A DNA stretch of 64,000 nt from a virus. The translations under genes were made by a program, and so were the position numbers. The stretch spans positions 1 to 64,000 of the IMG/VR virus record IMGVR_UViG_3300028615_000137; one strand, 5' to 3'. Below are positions 49,083 to 58,835 of the stretch, one piece after another (position 1 is the first letter of the stretch; every line of letters starts with the position of its first letter). The notes below the pieces were generated by a model. It was not told the origin of the DNA. It did not search any database and saw only the letters and a list, made by a program, of their open reading frames with translations.

Positions 49083-49550
49083 ATGGCTGTTGTTGGTACT
49101 CCCAGAGTTTTTCACAAGAAATTTTCCTTCGTCGTAGAGATTGAAGGGGTGGCTGTTGCTGCATTCAACAAATGTTCATCGCTCGAAGCGGAAATTGCTA
49201 AGGTGGAATATTATGAAGGTGGCGCGGTTATTCCCGATAAGTCGCCTGGACGAATTACTATCAGCGATATTACGCTAGAGCGCGGTACTGCCAAAGGCGA
49301 TTCCGATCTTTATAATTGGTGGCTCGATGTTATCAACATGAGCGCCAACCAAGGCTTGATTGATAACTTCTACAAGCGTGAAGTTGAAATTTTGCAGCTG
49401 GATCGAGATGGCGATGTTCTTCATCGTTGGCTTTTGCACAACTGTTGGCCTACCAAGTTTGTTGGCGGCGAATGGGACAACGATGCCGACGAGAACGTTA
49501 TCGAAATGCTGACTCTTACTATGGATACATTTGATAAGGCTAACGCTTAA
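49083..49550 (+). CDS. tail tube protein, T4 gp19-like (155 aa)
   Basis: HKKFSFVVEIEGVAVAAFNK, KVEYYEGGAVIPDKSPGRIT and NCWPTKFVGGEWDNDADENV match the T4 gp19-type tube/conserved tail family. It stacks as hexamers inside the sheath. Directly after the sheath gene, as usual. Confidence 0.92.
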   Translation: MAVVGTPRVFHKKFSFVVEIEGVAVAAFNKCSSLEAEIAKVEYYEGGAVIPDKSPGRITISDITLERGTAKGDSDLYNWWLDVINMSANQGLIDNFYKREVEILQLDRDGDVLHRWLLHNCWPTKFVGGEWDNDADENVIEMLTLTMDTFDKANA

Positions 49551-49579
49551 TTTTTTTAGACAAATAAAGGGGATTGTCA

Positions 49580-50341
49580 ATGTTAGTTCATTGTCCTAGT
49601 GGTCTGAAAGGCCATATTAGAAAACTGAAGGGTTCAGAAGCCAATATTCTAGCAGACCGAAAGGCTGCTAGAAAAGGCGATACATACAATCAGATTCTTT
49701 CCGCCTGTTGGGAATCTATAGAAGATCCGGGTCCCTACGATTTTACTGACAAAGTAAACTGGGATAAGGTGCTGGTTTGCGATCGTTTTTATATTCTTAC
49801 ACGAATTAGGATTCATACCTTTGGTTCCGAATACGATTTCAAACTAAAGTGTCCGGCATGCGACAAAAAGTTTGATTACGAAATTGATTTAGAAAATGAT
49901 CTGGATGTATATGCATTGCCAGACGAATCTAAAAATAAGATCAAAGAAGGCGAAAACTGCTTCGAAACAGAACTTGGCGATAAAAAACTCTGCTTTTCTC
50001 TAGCTACAGGAGCTACTGAAAAGAAAGCTTCAAAAATTCTAGAAAAAAAGACAGACGAAATTATCACGCAAAGCTTGGCAACTCGGATTCTATCGATTGA
50101 AGACGTCGAAAAGCGAGATATTCCAAACTTCCTAAAAAGCGTTGATCTTGATGAACAACTTGGCTTGATCGAGGAAATGGATAACTTCGACGGCGGTATC
50201 GAGACTACCATTGAAGTAGCTTGTGCACATTGCGACGAAGAATTCGAACTACAACTCCCTTTCGAGGGGGAGGGTTTTTGGCTTCCACGCAAATCCAGCA
50301 AGAAGAAGTCCAGGAACTCTCGGAAACTCCATCGCGGGTAA
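49580..50341 (+). CDS. tail assembly chaperone, short frame (253 aa)
   Basis: Start at ATG 49580 with AAAGGGG before it. Contains two CxxC pairs (CPACDKKFDYEIDL and CAHCDEEFELQLPF) that fit a T4 gp26/gp51-like baseplate-chaperone zinc site. Between tube and tape measure, the normal chaperone place. At GAG GGT TTT TGG (50270-50281) the heptamer GGGTTTT can slip by -1 into the next frame. The unshifted product ends with a basic tail (RKSSKKKSRNSRKLHRG). Confidence 0.85.
   Translation: MLVHCPSGLKGHIRKLKGSEANILADRKAARKGDTYNQILSACWESIEDPGPYDFTDKVNWDKVLVCDRFYILTRIRIHTFGSEYDFKLKCPACDKKFDYEIDLENDLDVYALPDESKNKIKEGENCFETELGDKKLCFSLATGATEKKASKILEKKTDEIITQSLATRILSIEDVEKRDIPNFLKSVDLDEQLGLIEEMDNFDGGIETTIEVACAHCDEEFELQLPFEGEGFWLPRKSSKKKSRNSRKLHRG
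50272..50278 (+). promoter_or_regulatory. -1 ribosomal frameshift site GGGTTTT
   Basis: Fits X XXY YYZ in the zero frame (G GGT TTT). Placed 64 bp before the zero-frame stop, in the overlap of two frames, in the gene where such signals are expected. Confidence 0.82.
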
Positions 50342-50553
50342 ACTCGCTTGGTAACATATTCCCAATTTTTGATAAAAATTGGATTTTAAATGCCACCGCA
50401 GAATTATGTTATAATTTAAATGGTGGTAGTGGTTTCTCATTTAGTCGCCTTGACGTCTTAGATATGTCCATAGGGGAAATTGAATTTTTCCTCGAATGGT
50501 TAGACGAAAGGCGCAGAGCAGAAGCCGCGGCCATAAAATCATCCAATAAATGA
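50275..50553 (+). CDS. tail assembly chaperone, -1 frameshift extension
   Basis: After slipping at GGGTTTT the reading continues FLASTQIQQEEVQELSE to LDVLDMSIGEIEFFLEWLDE and stops before the tape measure. The fused product would have about 324 aa. The open frame has no good start of its own (ATG 50221 lies deep inside the first frame, without a site), and the second part has the helical features of GT-type extensions. Same logic as lambda G/GT. Confidence 0.82.
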   Translation, partial: FLASTQIQQEEVQELSETPSRVNSLGNIFPIFDKNWILNATAELCYNLNGGSGFSFSRLDVLDMSIGEIEFFLEWLDERRRAEAAAIKSSNK

Positions 50554-50562
50554 GGCGATATA

Positions 50563-53208
50563 ATGGCATTAAATAACTTAGGTTTAGGTCTAGTATTTAC
50601 TGCTAAAAATTTCGCTTCTCCTGTTATTTTAAAAATTAACAGAGATTTAAGCTTTCTTGAGAAACGAGCCAATAAAAGTGGTTCAAAAATAAGCAAAGCA
50701 TTTCAAGGCATCGGAACTGCTGCACTCGGTGCTTCTGCCGCTTTAGGAGTAGGCGGATTGTTGGGAACCTTTGGTTCTCTCGAAGCTGCTAAAGTTGGTG
50801 GCCGCTTTGCTCAAGGCTTGGCAAAATTGGGCAATATTTCCATGGCAACAGCGGGGCAGTTAGATGCCATGGGCGAAAAGGCGTTTGAAACTGCTATTAA
50901 AACTCAATTCTCTCCCGATCAAGCCATTGAAGGCATGACCGAACTAGCACAACAAGGGTTTGCTGCTAGAGAGGCGATGGAAGCTTTAAATCCGGTAATG
51001 GATTTGGCAGCCGGTGGCCAATTGAGCGTAGCGCAATCTTCGGCCACCGTTGGTGCTGCCCTAAACGCCTTCAGCCTATCCGCCGAACATTCTACAGAAG
51101 TAACAGATAAAATGTTCCGCATTACCCAGCTAACGGCTTTAAAAGCCGATGAATTAGAAGGTGTAATGGGTAAATTGGGCAGAACTGTAGGTATTACTGG
51201 GCAGTCTATAGACAATGCGCTGATTTCCGTAGGGTTTATACGTTCTACTGGTGTTCAGGCAACTGAAGCTGCAAACGCCGTGAGCAGAGCTTTGATCGAA
51301 GTCTCTAAAAAGGCTGATGATTTTCGAGCATTGGGCATTGAAGTAACTGATGTTAATGGAAAGTTTAGGGCCTTACCAGCTATTTTGCTAGACATGAAAA
51401 AGGGCTTAGCCGGAAGCAGAGACGAAGCCGAGCGAGCTAAGAAAGCATATGCTCTGTTGGGCAGATTTGGCGTTTCTGCCTTTGCAGCGCTAGAATCGAG
51501 ACTTAAAAAAGGCATAGTCGATCGTAAAACTGGCAAGACCTTATACGGCATTGATGCACTAGAATTGATGCAAAGGCAAATGGCCGATGCTTCCGGCACA
51601 GCTAAAAAGTTCAGAGACGATTTTCTAAATACATTCACCGGGCAAGGTGTATTACTTAGAGGCGCCGCGCAAGGTATAGCAGTGGCAGTAGGCGAACCTT
51701 TCGCCAAAATTTTAAAACCTTTGGTCGGCGGTTTGGTAGACGTATTTTCATTCTTGGCTAAAAATATTAGAGCGCTGCCTTCACCTCTAAAGAAAATTAT
51801 TGCTGCGTTCATTGCATTTACTTCTGTAACAATGTTACTAGTAGCAGCTTTAGGAATTTTGACAGTGGCCATTGGCGCCTTGATGGCTTTTGCAGCGCCA
51901 ATCCTTCTTTTCTTTGCCAAGGCTGCGATACTACTTGCTCCACTTACTCTTTTAGTAACTGGTCTAGGATTAGGAATATTCACTTTAGCTTCTGCTTTGA
52001 ATAGAGGAGCAGCCAGCAATAAATTATTAGAAAAACTAAGAATGGTTAGACTTGTATTTTCAGGTTTAATTGATCTATTTTCTGGTAAACGTTTTAGCGA
52101 AGAAGTTTCGGCCGAGTTCAAAAAAGCAGATAGTCCAGTTGCCAAATGGATAACAATATTGGGGCGTGCTGGATTTAAAATAGCTTCTTTCGTTATAGGA
52201 GTTAAAGAAGGGTTTGAAGCTGTATTAGACACGATGGGGCCAACAATAGATGCATTGGTCGAGTCTCTGAGTGGTCTTTTCAAAGAAATTTTCGCTATAG
52301 ATATTTCTAATATATTCGATGAAGAGGGAAGTGCTAGAGAAACTGGTCGTTCTATAGGTTTATTTATCGGCGACTTGGGTAAAAAGATTGTTCAAACTTT
52401 CACAGATGCGACCAATTGGTTCAAAAATTTCGTAAAATCTTTTAAGAAGTTTTATAAGTCTGACTTAGAGCCGATCATAGAAATATTTAAAGAATCTATG
52501 TCTTCCTTAGCTGACCATTTCGGCTCTGCAAATAAGAAGCAGAAAGGTTTTGTAATAGCTGCAAAAGCTATCATATCCGTCGTAAAAGCTGTGATGATTG
52601 TTTTCATCGCCTTTATCAAAATCCTAGACACTGCTCTAACACTCATTAAAGAAATTGCAGGGTTCATTAAATCTGTTACTCCAGGTCAAGGTTTAAGAAA
52701 CCAACGAAAATTGGATAGCTCTTTCGCCCCGTATGGGCGTAAGCGCACAAGAGGATTAGATGCTTTAGATAGGTCTTTACGAGAAAGCGATCCAGACTTT
52801 AAAAATAAAGCTGCTGCGTTGGCGACTAAAGCAGAAGAAAGATTTTCTTTTTCTGACCCAACGTTGCTGAAAGAAATACTACGTAGACAAGAATTTAACA
52901 GCGGAACAGACGGCGTTGGAGAACAAGCTAAAATTGGACTACAAGTTTTAGAATTTGGAAGGTTAGATTTAGCGAGTCAGATAGCAAAAGCCAATCAAGA
53001 TAAATCTTCCGTAGACTTATCTTCTATTAAAGAAAACTTGGTAGATAGCATAGTTTCTGCTGTTAGAAGTGGTATGTCTGGTGTCCAGCTAAAATCTTCC
53101 ATAAACGTCGATGGTCAATCTATCGCCAATGTCACATCTAGTGTCAACCAAAGTAATGCAGAATACTCTCACAATAACAGCAATATTGTGCACACGGAAT
53201 TAGAATAA
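50563..53208 (+). CDS. tape measure protein (881 aa)
   Basis: Tape-measure core motif in the N-terminal half: GEKAFETAIKTQFSPDQAIE, AREAMEALNPVMDLAAGGQL, FSLSAEHSTEVTDKMF and GVQATEAANAVSRALIEVSK (TP901/PhageMin type). Several hydrophobic helices follow (residues 410-470: VTMLLVAALGILTVAIGALM and more), likely inserted in the host membrane at DNA entry. At about 0.15 nm per residue the tail would be about 130 nm, an estimate only. Confidence 0.92.
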   Translation: MALNNLGLGLVFTAKNFASPVILKINRDLSFLEKRANKSGSKISKAFQGIGTAALGASAALGVGGLLGTFGSLEAAKVGGRFAQGLAKLGNISMATAGQLDAMGEKAFETAIKTQFSPDQAIEGMTELAQQGFAAREAMEALNPVMDLAAGGQLSVAQSSATVGAALNAFSLSAEHSTEVTDKMFRITQLTALKADELEGVMGKLGRTVGITGQSIDNALISVGFIRSTGVQATEAANAVSRALIEVSKKADDFRALGIEVTDVNGKFRALPAILLDMKKGLAGSRDEAERAKKAYALLGRFGVSAFAALESRLKKGIVDRKTGKTLYGIDALELMQRQMADASGTAKKFRDDFLNTFTGQGVLLRGAAQGIAVAVGEPFAKILKPLVGGLVDVFSFLAKNIRALPSPLKKIIAAFIAFTSVTMLLVAALGILTVAIGALMAFAAPILLFFAKAAILLAPLTLLVTGLGLGIFTLASALNRGAASNKLLEKLRMVRLVFSGLIDLFSGKRFSEEVSAEFKKADSPVAKWITILGRAGFKIASFVIGVKEGFEAVLDTMGPTIDALVESLSGLFKEIFAIDISNIFDEEGSARETGRSIGLFIGDLGKKIVQTFTDATNWFKNFVKSFKKFYKSDLEPIIEIFKESMSSLADHFGSANKKQKGFVIAAKAIISVVKAVMIVFIAFIKILDTALTLIKEIAGFIKSVTPGQGLRNQRKLDSSFAPYGRKRTRGLDALDRSLRESDPDFKNKAAALATKAEERFSFSDPTLLKEILRRQEFNSGTDGVGEQAKIGLQVLEFGRLDLASQIAKANQDKSSVDLSSIKENLVDSIVSAVRSGMSGVQLKSSINVDGQSIANVTSSVNQSNAEYSHNNSNIVHTELE

Positions 53209-53209
53209 T

Positions 53210-53839
53210 ATGGCAATCCAATTTATAGATCCTTCCAACGACGCAGAAGAAAGAGCCAAGAGAAACGATTTGAGTAATCGTTTTAGCAGCGCTGGTTCTA
53301 AGCGTATACAAAGAGTCTATTTTAGAGATTTGCGGCGAAAAGTAGATATAGTGTTGCCATATGTGCCTAATAAAGTATCAGAAACAATTCTAGTAGATTG
53401 GGTCCGACACAATGTAGTTGGTATGTCACATCAACCGTTGCATTATGTGGGAACGCAAAATCATAGTTTTGATTCCTTGGAACTATTCTTCAAAGCTGAA
53501 AGTACAGAAGATGTTACTAACATTGCCGAAGGGCGACGAAACTTAATGGCAGCTTGTTACCCTCTTAATGTCAACACAGACGTTGAAAGGGGTTCAGCTT
53601 CTAGATTGCTATTTATTTGGCCAAATTTATTCTCTATGACTTGTGTAATAAAAAGTCTCAGAATTACACATGAAAAATTCAATCATGAAGGTCAGCCGGT
53701 CCAATTTAGAGCCGTACTTTCCTTGGAAGAAATAAGAGATGTAAGATTAGGTTCCGAAGAAGTTGCAAACTTTGGAACGAACAGAAGTGAAACTACCAGT
53801 TCGACAGACCCATTCGACCCTAACTTAAATTTCGAATAA
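53210..53839 (+). CDS. baseplate/tail-hub assembly protein (209 aa)
   Basis: MAIQFIDPSNDAEERAKRND, VDIVLPYVPNKVSETILVDW and LRITHEKFNHEGQPVQFRAV match a group of proteins that sit between tape measure and LysM-like baseplate genes in myoviruses. Probably part of the tube-hub junction. The N-terminus is charged, the rest beta-rich. Confidence 0.75.
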   Translation: MAIQFIDPSNDAEERAKRNDLSNRFSSAGSKRIQRVYFRDLRRKVDIVLPYVPNKVSETILVDWVRHNVVGMSHQPLHYVGTQNHSFDSLELFFKAESTEDVTNIAEGRRNLMAACYPLNVNTDVERGSASRLLFIWPNLFSMTCVIKSLRITHEKFNHEGQPVQFRAVLSLEEIRDVRLGSEEVANFGTNRSETTSSTDPFDPNLNFE

Positions 53840-54180
53840 TGCCTCCCAGAAAATATTCAAAATTTACATTCAGCGATGGATATAATTTCGACGAAGAAAA
53901 GGTGATTCTTACTACACCCTTTCCTTTTCGTTATAAAAATTTCAAAGACAATCGCATTTATACTACAAGCGAAGGCGATACTCTATTCCATATTGCAGGA
54001 ATTATGTTCCGAGGCTTACCTAGACCAGTCGGCCTATGGTGGATCATAATGCATTTTCAACCAGAACCTATTCACGACCCTACTATCAAATTTCCCGCTG
54101 GAACCAGATTAGTTATTCCTAGTATAAGAACGGTAGAAGAAGAAATTTTTAACGAAACTAGACGTGATAGAGAAGAATAA
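53839..54180 (+). CDS. LysM-like/gp53-like baseplate protein (113 aa)
   Basis: YTTSEGDTLFHIAGIMFRGL is a LysM-type start (xxGDTLxxIA), and WWIIMHFQPEPIHDPTIKFP with GTRLVIPS completes it. In XkdP and T4 gp53 types such a domain links hub and wedge. Overlaps both neighbours by 1 bp. Confidence 0.8.
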   Translation: MPPRKYSKFTFSDGYNFDEEKVILTTPFPFRYKNFKDNRIYTTSEGDTLFHIAGIMFRGLPRPVGLWWIIMHFQPEPIHDPTIKFPAGTRLVIPSIRTVEEEIFNETRRDREE

Positions 54181-55502
54181 TGACTTATGATGCACCATAT
54201 TACACCATTAAAGTGGTGCCAAAAAATGGCGATCCTGTAAGGGTTGTTACAGACAAAATTAAATCTTTTAGATTTTTGGATGCTGAAAGAAAGACTGATA
54301 CATGTACCTTTACAGTAGATAATTTCAACTTAGAAAATTTTGACGATCCTTTGTTTCGCAAAGGACAACATTTAGAAATAAGTTGGGGTTACAAAGGCCG
54401 TTCTGCCCTGACAAGAAAAGCTTGTATAGTAAAAGTTAGCGGCTTTCACATACTCACTGTAGAAGCACGTTCTATTTCTATCATCATGAATACGGAACAA
54501 AAAACTCGTTGCTTCGAGAATATGACAGATTCTCAAGTTGTTAGAAAAATTCTAAACGACGATTATCCAGGAATTTTTGCACAGAGAGAACTTTTCATCC
54601 AAGAAACCAATGAAGTCGAAGAAGTGATTACGCAAGCTGGTAAAACAGACGCGCAAATGTTTCGCCGCTTAGCTGCGAGAAATGGTTACGAATTCTACGT
54701 CGACCACGAAGGGTTTCACTGGAAGCCTAGAAACCTAAACCAACGACCTATCAGAACTTATACTTGGTACGGTCCAAACAATAATCTTGGTGCCATCTTA
54801 GATTATCCTACAATAGAAAATGATATTACTGGAAAATTAGTACATGTAGTAACAAAAAGTAGAAATCCGGAAACCAAAAAAGATGTCACTGTAGAAACTG
54901 GTCAAGACGACGAAGATATCCTTTCCTTGTCCGAAGGCGCAGATATTTGCGATAATTACACAAAAGAAGATTGCAAGAGATTAATAGAATCTAGAGTTGC
55001 TAAAAAGCAAATAAGAAACACTCAATCTACGTCAGAATCTAGAGCAAAAAAAGAAAATGTTGCTAGAATAAAGCGTTCTACACATTTGACAATAAAGATG
55101 ACCTTAACTGTTCTCGGCGATCCTTTCGTCTACGCCAAGAGTGTGGTTCAAATTTTCGGAATGGGGAAGCGCTTATCAAATCTATATTATGTCACCGATG
55201 TTGAACACGTTATAGACCAAAGTGGTTACAAGACAATTTTGAAATTAAAAGGTGATGGCCACGGTGGCTGGGCCAAGCGGAGTAAATTGGCAGTTGGCCT
55301 TAGCCATATTGATAACGGCGATAAAAAGAGAAACCCAAAAAATAACAAAAGAAAACAAGAAGATCCGGGGCAAAGTACAGAAGATACAAGACTCAACCCT
55401 GTTACATTGTCGAGCGACAATTACGAAAATAGTAAAAAGGTCACACAATATATACAATCTAATGCTGTTCAACAATCTGTTCCGGAAAGCGATGTATGCT
55501 AA
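54180..55502 (+). CDS. baseplate hub protein, gpD/gp27-like (440 aa)
   Basis: Late-control gpD-type features: FRFLDAERKTDTCTFTVDNF, KGQHLEISWGYKGRS, ILTVEARSISIIM, DAQMFRRLAARNGYEFYVDH and the RTYTWYGPNNN strand. It forms the hub trimer that holds the spike. The C-terminus (after residue 375) is polar and basic. Stop overlaps the spike start. Confidence 0.87.
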   Translation: MTYDAPYYTIKVVPKNGDPVRVVTDKIKSFRFLDAERKTDTCTFTVDNFNLENFDDPLFRKGQHLEISWGYKGRSALTRKACIVKVSGFHILTVEARSISIIMNTEQKTRCFENMTDSQVVRKILNDDYPGIFAQRELFIQETNEVEEVITQAGKTDAQMFRRLAARNGYEFYVDHEGFHWKPRNLNQRPIRTYTWYGPNNNLGAILDYPTIENDITGKLVHVVTKSRNPETKKDVTVETGQDDEDILSLSEGADICDNYTKEDCKRLIESRVAKKQIRNTQSTSESRAKKENVARIKRSTHLTIKMTLTVLGDPFVYAKSVVQIFGMGKRLSNLYYVTDVEHVIDQSGYKTILKLKGDGHGGWAKRSKLAVGLSHIDNGDKKRNPKNNKRKQEDPGQSTEDTRLNPVTLSSDNYENSKKVTQYIQSNAVQQSVPESDVC

Positions 55503-56086
55503 TTACTAGAGACCCAGTATTAGAACCAGGTGAACCGTTATATGGTTTGTATGTCGGTTCGATTGTAAATCGCAACGATCCTAAAGGTTTGGGTCGTGTC
55601 AGAGTACATATACCAGGAATTACAGCACCGGAAGGAAGTGCTTGGGCTTGGCCTTTGGGCCAATCTGGCTCAGGTGGCGGTTCTATAAACGGTCAAAAAT
55701 CTAGGCAAGGATTCTTCAACATCCCAGAATTGGGCGCCGAAGTTGCGGTATTATTCAACCAAGGCGACGAAGATTACCCATATTATTTGACAGGAAACTG
55801 GGGAAGAGACGAAGTACCGGAAGCCACGGAAGGCGGAAATCCGGACATCCGAGTCATGGAATTTGGTCAATATGCCATTGTAATCGATGACAGGCCAGAG
55901 ACTAGGAGTTTTGCCATTTTAGACAAAGACGGAGATGCGAGGGTAGAATTTAATGGTGTAACCAAACAAATGCTAATAGAAACGCCCACTTCTATAACTC
56001 TTCGAGCAACTGGAGAGATAGAACTGGACGCTTTGAATATTGTACTTAATGGAAGGCCAGTTTTGGTCTCGGATGATCCAATATAA
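55496..56086 (+). CDS. baseplate spike, gpV/gp5 OB-fold type (196 aa)
   Basis: YGLYVGSIVNRNDPKGLGRV, HIPGITAPEGSAWAWPLG and VAVLFNQGDEDYPYYLTGNW are the OB-fold of phage_base_V and gp5. The C-terminal half (RVEFNGVTKQMLIETPTSIT) forms a short beta-helix needle. No lysozyme domain is present, unlike T4 gp5. Confidence 0.88.
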   Translation: MLITRDPVLEPGEPLYGLYVGSIVNRNDPKGLGRVRVHIPGITAPEGSAWAWPLGQSGSGGGSINGQKSRQGFFNIPELGAEVAVLFNQGDEDYPYYLTGNWGRDEVPEATEGGNPDIRVMEFGQYAIVIDDRPETRSFAILDKDGDARVEFNGVTKQMLIETPTSITLRATGEIELDALNIVLNGRPVLVSDDPI

Positions 56087-56799
56087 TGGCGGCGAATCAA
56101 GTCATAGTAAATTGTCCGGATTTACCAGTAGTAGCTAGGGATAAATGTCTAAGATTTCCCGGTGGCGTAGAAATTTGTCCAAACTTACCAGATTTAGTAC
56201 CCAATGGCACGCAAATTGCAAGTAGCATTCTTTCACAAGCCAATGCTGCGTTAGCCCCTTTGTCTCCAATCTTCACTATCATAGAAGTGGTCATAGCCAT
56301 TATGGAAGTGCTCAAAGCCATTCCTAAGGCCATTTCTCAACTTTCCCCTAGTCCGATACTAAGTGCTCTGAGTGATGCTATCAAAGCGGCTGCTAAGTTG
56401 CTTAAATTGCTACCCGTATTGTCTATTCCGTCCACAGTATACGATTTAATTAGTTGTGTAATCGATCAACTAAAAGCATTACAAATTGAGTTGGGTAGAT
56501 TACTATCACAAAGTTTAAAAATTACTGCCGCTAGAGCTGATGCCGTAGGTAATGTTCCTCTAATTGCCCTTATCGATTGCGCTGAAGGAAACTTAAATGT
56601 TCAATTTTTGAACATGAAAGAAAGATACGAGCCACTACTTAGATTAGTAAGTATCATTAACGATTTACTAGATCTAATCGGTCTACCCCCATTACCACTG
56701 GTTCAATTGGGAGACAGTATCGAAGAAGCCTTAGAAATTATCGACCCTCTTGTGAGCACATTAGAATCTGCTCGGGATGCTATTCCTCTTGCCTGTTGA
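56086..56799 (+). CDS. hydrophobic helical baseplate-module protein (237 aa)
   Basis: An N-terminal Cys-containing beta part (NCPDLPVVARDKCLRFPGG), then long hydrophobic helices (IFTIIEVVIAIMEVLKAIPK, ILSALSDAIKAAAKLLKLLP). Place between spike and gp25-like genes suggests a hub or needle accessory, perhaps one that meets the membrane. Not recognised. Confidence 0.7.
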   Translation: MAANQVIVNCPDLPVVARDKCLRFPGGVEICPNLPDLVPNGTQIASSILSQANAALAPLSPIFTIIEVVIAIMEVLKAIPKAISQLSPSPILSALSDAIKAAAKLLKLLPVLSIPSTVYDLISCVIDQLKALQIELGRLLSQSLKITAARADAVGNVPLIALIDCAEGNLNVQFLNMKERYEPLLRLVSIINDLLDLIGLPPLPLVQLGDSIEEALEIIDPLVSTLESARDAIPLAC

Positions 56800-57301
56800 A
56801 TCTAAATATACTCTCGTTACTCCTTCTGGTAGCAGTCCTGGATCAGGCTCTACTAGTATTCCATCATTACCATCTTTTCCAGAATTTATTGGTAAAGGAT
56901 TAATTACACCATTTCTACGTGCATCGAACGACATTCAAAATAGCGATTCTATCGACGTCATTCAATCGAATATTTCTCAAATTTTAGGCACTAGGAAAAA
57001 CGACGAGGTAAAAGCTGGAGAATTGCCCTGGAGAGATGACTTCGGTTCCCTATTGTATGAATTACGTCATGTACAAAACGACGTAATTGCTCAAGAATTG
57101 GCAAAAGTACATGTAATAGATGCTATATCCAGATGGGAACCGAGGGTAAGAATCAAAAGAGTCTTTCTCGATCGTGTCAAGGATAAAGAAAATAACGAGA
57201 CAATTTTGGAAATAAAAATTTTGTACGATATAGTGTCGACAAATCCGAATCGAAACAATGTAATCGTACCAGATGTGAATCAAACTATTTTTACATCTTA
57301 G
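56777..57301 (+). CDS. baseplate wedge protein, GPW/gp25-like (174 aa)
   Basis: The central GELPWRDDFGSLLYELRHVQ and ISRWEPRVRIKRVFLDR match the gp25/gpW lysozyme-like wedge family that starts sheath polymerisation. An N-terminal Ser/Gly-rich extension of about 40 residues is extra; the start ATG overlaps the previous gene by 23 bp. Confidence 0.88.
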   Translation: MLFLLPVESKYTLVTPSGSSPGSGSTSIPSLPSFPEFIGKGLITPFLRASNDIQNSDSIDVIQSNISQILGTRKNDEVKAGELPWRDDFGSLLYELRHVQNDVIAQELAKVHVIDAISRWEPRVRIKRVFLDRVKDKENNETILEIKILYDIVSTNPNRNNVIVPDVNQTIFTS

Positions 57302-57329
57302 TGTTACAATAATAAGAATAGTTGTACTT

Positions 57330-58835
57330 ATGGCAATTTTAGGACAAAACACAGATTATACGGATGCCGATTTCGATTCGTTACGAATTCGTCTATTCAA
57401 TTTGATTCAGTCCGTGTTTCCGGATTGGACAGAACAAAATGTTGCAAATTTCGGCAATATTTTGATCGAATTATATGCTTTCGTGGGCGACGTTTTGTGT
57501 ACTTATCAAAACAACCAAGCACTAGAATCTAGATGGACCTTAACCACACAGCGCAAGAATCTGGTCGCTTTAGCTAAGCTAATTGGTTATACCCCCTCTG
57601 GAGCTACTGCGTCTCAAGTAGATTTAAATATTTCTATCAATTCTGTAGCTCCTGCCGATGTTGACTATCCGGCGGGTAGCATTTTCAGAACTTCTGATAT
57701 AGTCAATCCAGTTACGTTTCGATTGTTAAACGACGAGACTATTACAGCTGGGCAACTTTCTATAACTGCAACCGCGGAAAATTCCGAACCACACGAAGAA
57801 ATTTTTGACTCGACAGAAAAACCAGATCAAAAAATAACATTAACAGCTACACCGTTCTTAGACGATTCGGAAGAAATCGTAGCCGACAACGGGACTTACG
57901 AAAAAGTAGATAGCTTTTTAGATAGTGCATCTACCGATTTGCATTATACCGTTTCCGTGAATCAAAACGATAAAGCTACCATCACTTTCGGCAATGGAAT
58001 ATCTGGCGCTATTCCCGTCGGTGCAATAGCTATAAATTATAAAACTGGTGGTGGTACGGCAGGTCAAGTAGATGCTAATACGGTTACTATTGTTCAAGGC
58101 TCGTATTCGGACAATTTGGGCAACCCCGTTATTACTTCTGTAAACAACCCCAGTCCATCTACGCCCGCTGTAGACAGAGAAAATATTGCACAAATAAAAG
58201 TTGCTGCGCCCAATTCGATCAAAGTGGTAAATCGAACAGTGGCCAGAGAAGATTTCGAAATCAATGCCAATAAGCTATCTTCCGTGGCTCGCTCTTTGAT
58301 GTTGACTTCGGACCAAGATCCTTCCATCGACGAGAACACCGGTTTCTTGTTTGTCATTCCTGAAGGCGGAGGCTTGCCAACTCAACAAATTAAAGACGAT
58401 GTATTGGCTCAAGTTACTGAAACTTTTCCAAGTACTTTAACCTTTCAAGTTAATGTCGTCGATCCGTTATATTTTCCAGTCGACGTAGCTGCTACAATTT
58501 ATTTTACCCCTGGCAGTAATCCAGAAACTGTGAAAAATTCGATCATTACTAATCTGACTAATTACTTTGCAATAAAAAATTCCGATGGCACTATAAACGA
58601 AAACGTTGGGTTTGGATATGACTTCGTAGAAGAAGTAGGAGCTTCTACAGGCGCATTACCCCTGTCAGATATTTACAACGTTGTCAGAGATACAATAGGC
58701 GTTAGAAAAATTTCTTCCATACCGAACGATTTCACATTGAACGAAGTGCATGCTGATGTCGAATTCTTGCTAAAAGAATTCGTTACTCTCGGCGAAGTTA
58801 CGATCATTAACGGAGATACTGGTAGCCAAGTTTAA
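57330..58835 (+). CDS. baseplate wedge protein, J/gp6-like (501 aa)
   Basis: Baseplate_J-like organisation: FDSLRIRLFNLIQSVFPDWT at the start, LALAKLIGYTPSGA-like helix (VALAKLIGYTPSGATASQVD), TGGGTAGQVDANTVTIVQGS, the VNNPSPSTPAVDRENIAQIK motif and VVNRTVAREDFEINANKLSS. It forms the wedge ring that opens on contraction. Confidence 0.9.
   Translation: MAILGQNTDYTDADFDSLRIRLFNLIQSVFPDWTEQNVANFGNILIELYAFVGDVLCTYQNNQALESRWTLTTQRKNLVALAKLIGYTPSGATASQVDLNISINSVAPADVDYPAGSIFRTSDIVNPVTFRLLNDETITAGQLSITATAENSEPHEEIFDSTEKPDQKITLTATPFLDDSEEIVADNGTYEKVDSFLDSASTDLHYTVSVNQNDKATITFGNGISGAIPVGAIAINYKTGGGTAGQVDANTVTIVQGSYSDNLGNPVITSVNNPSPSTPAVDRENIAQIKVAAPNSIKVVNRTVAREDFEINANKLSSVARSLMLTSDQDPSIDENTGFLFVIPEGGGLPTQQIKDDVLAQVTETFPSTLTFQVNVVDPLYFPVDVAATIYFTPGSNPETVKNSIITNLTNYFAIKNSDGTINENVGFGYDFVEEVGASTGALPLSDIYNVVRDTIGVRKISSIPNDFTLNEVHADVEFLLKEFVTLGEVTIINGDTGSQV

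Noticed and set aside
51255-52283. Long minus-strand frame inside the tape measure gene
   Set aside because: It is antisense to a well-supported tape measure protein, has no start site and reads as low-complexity Ser/Ala/Lys.
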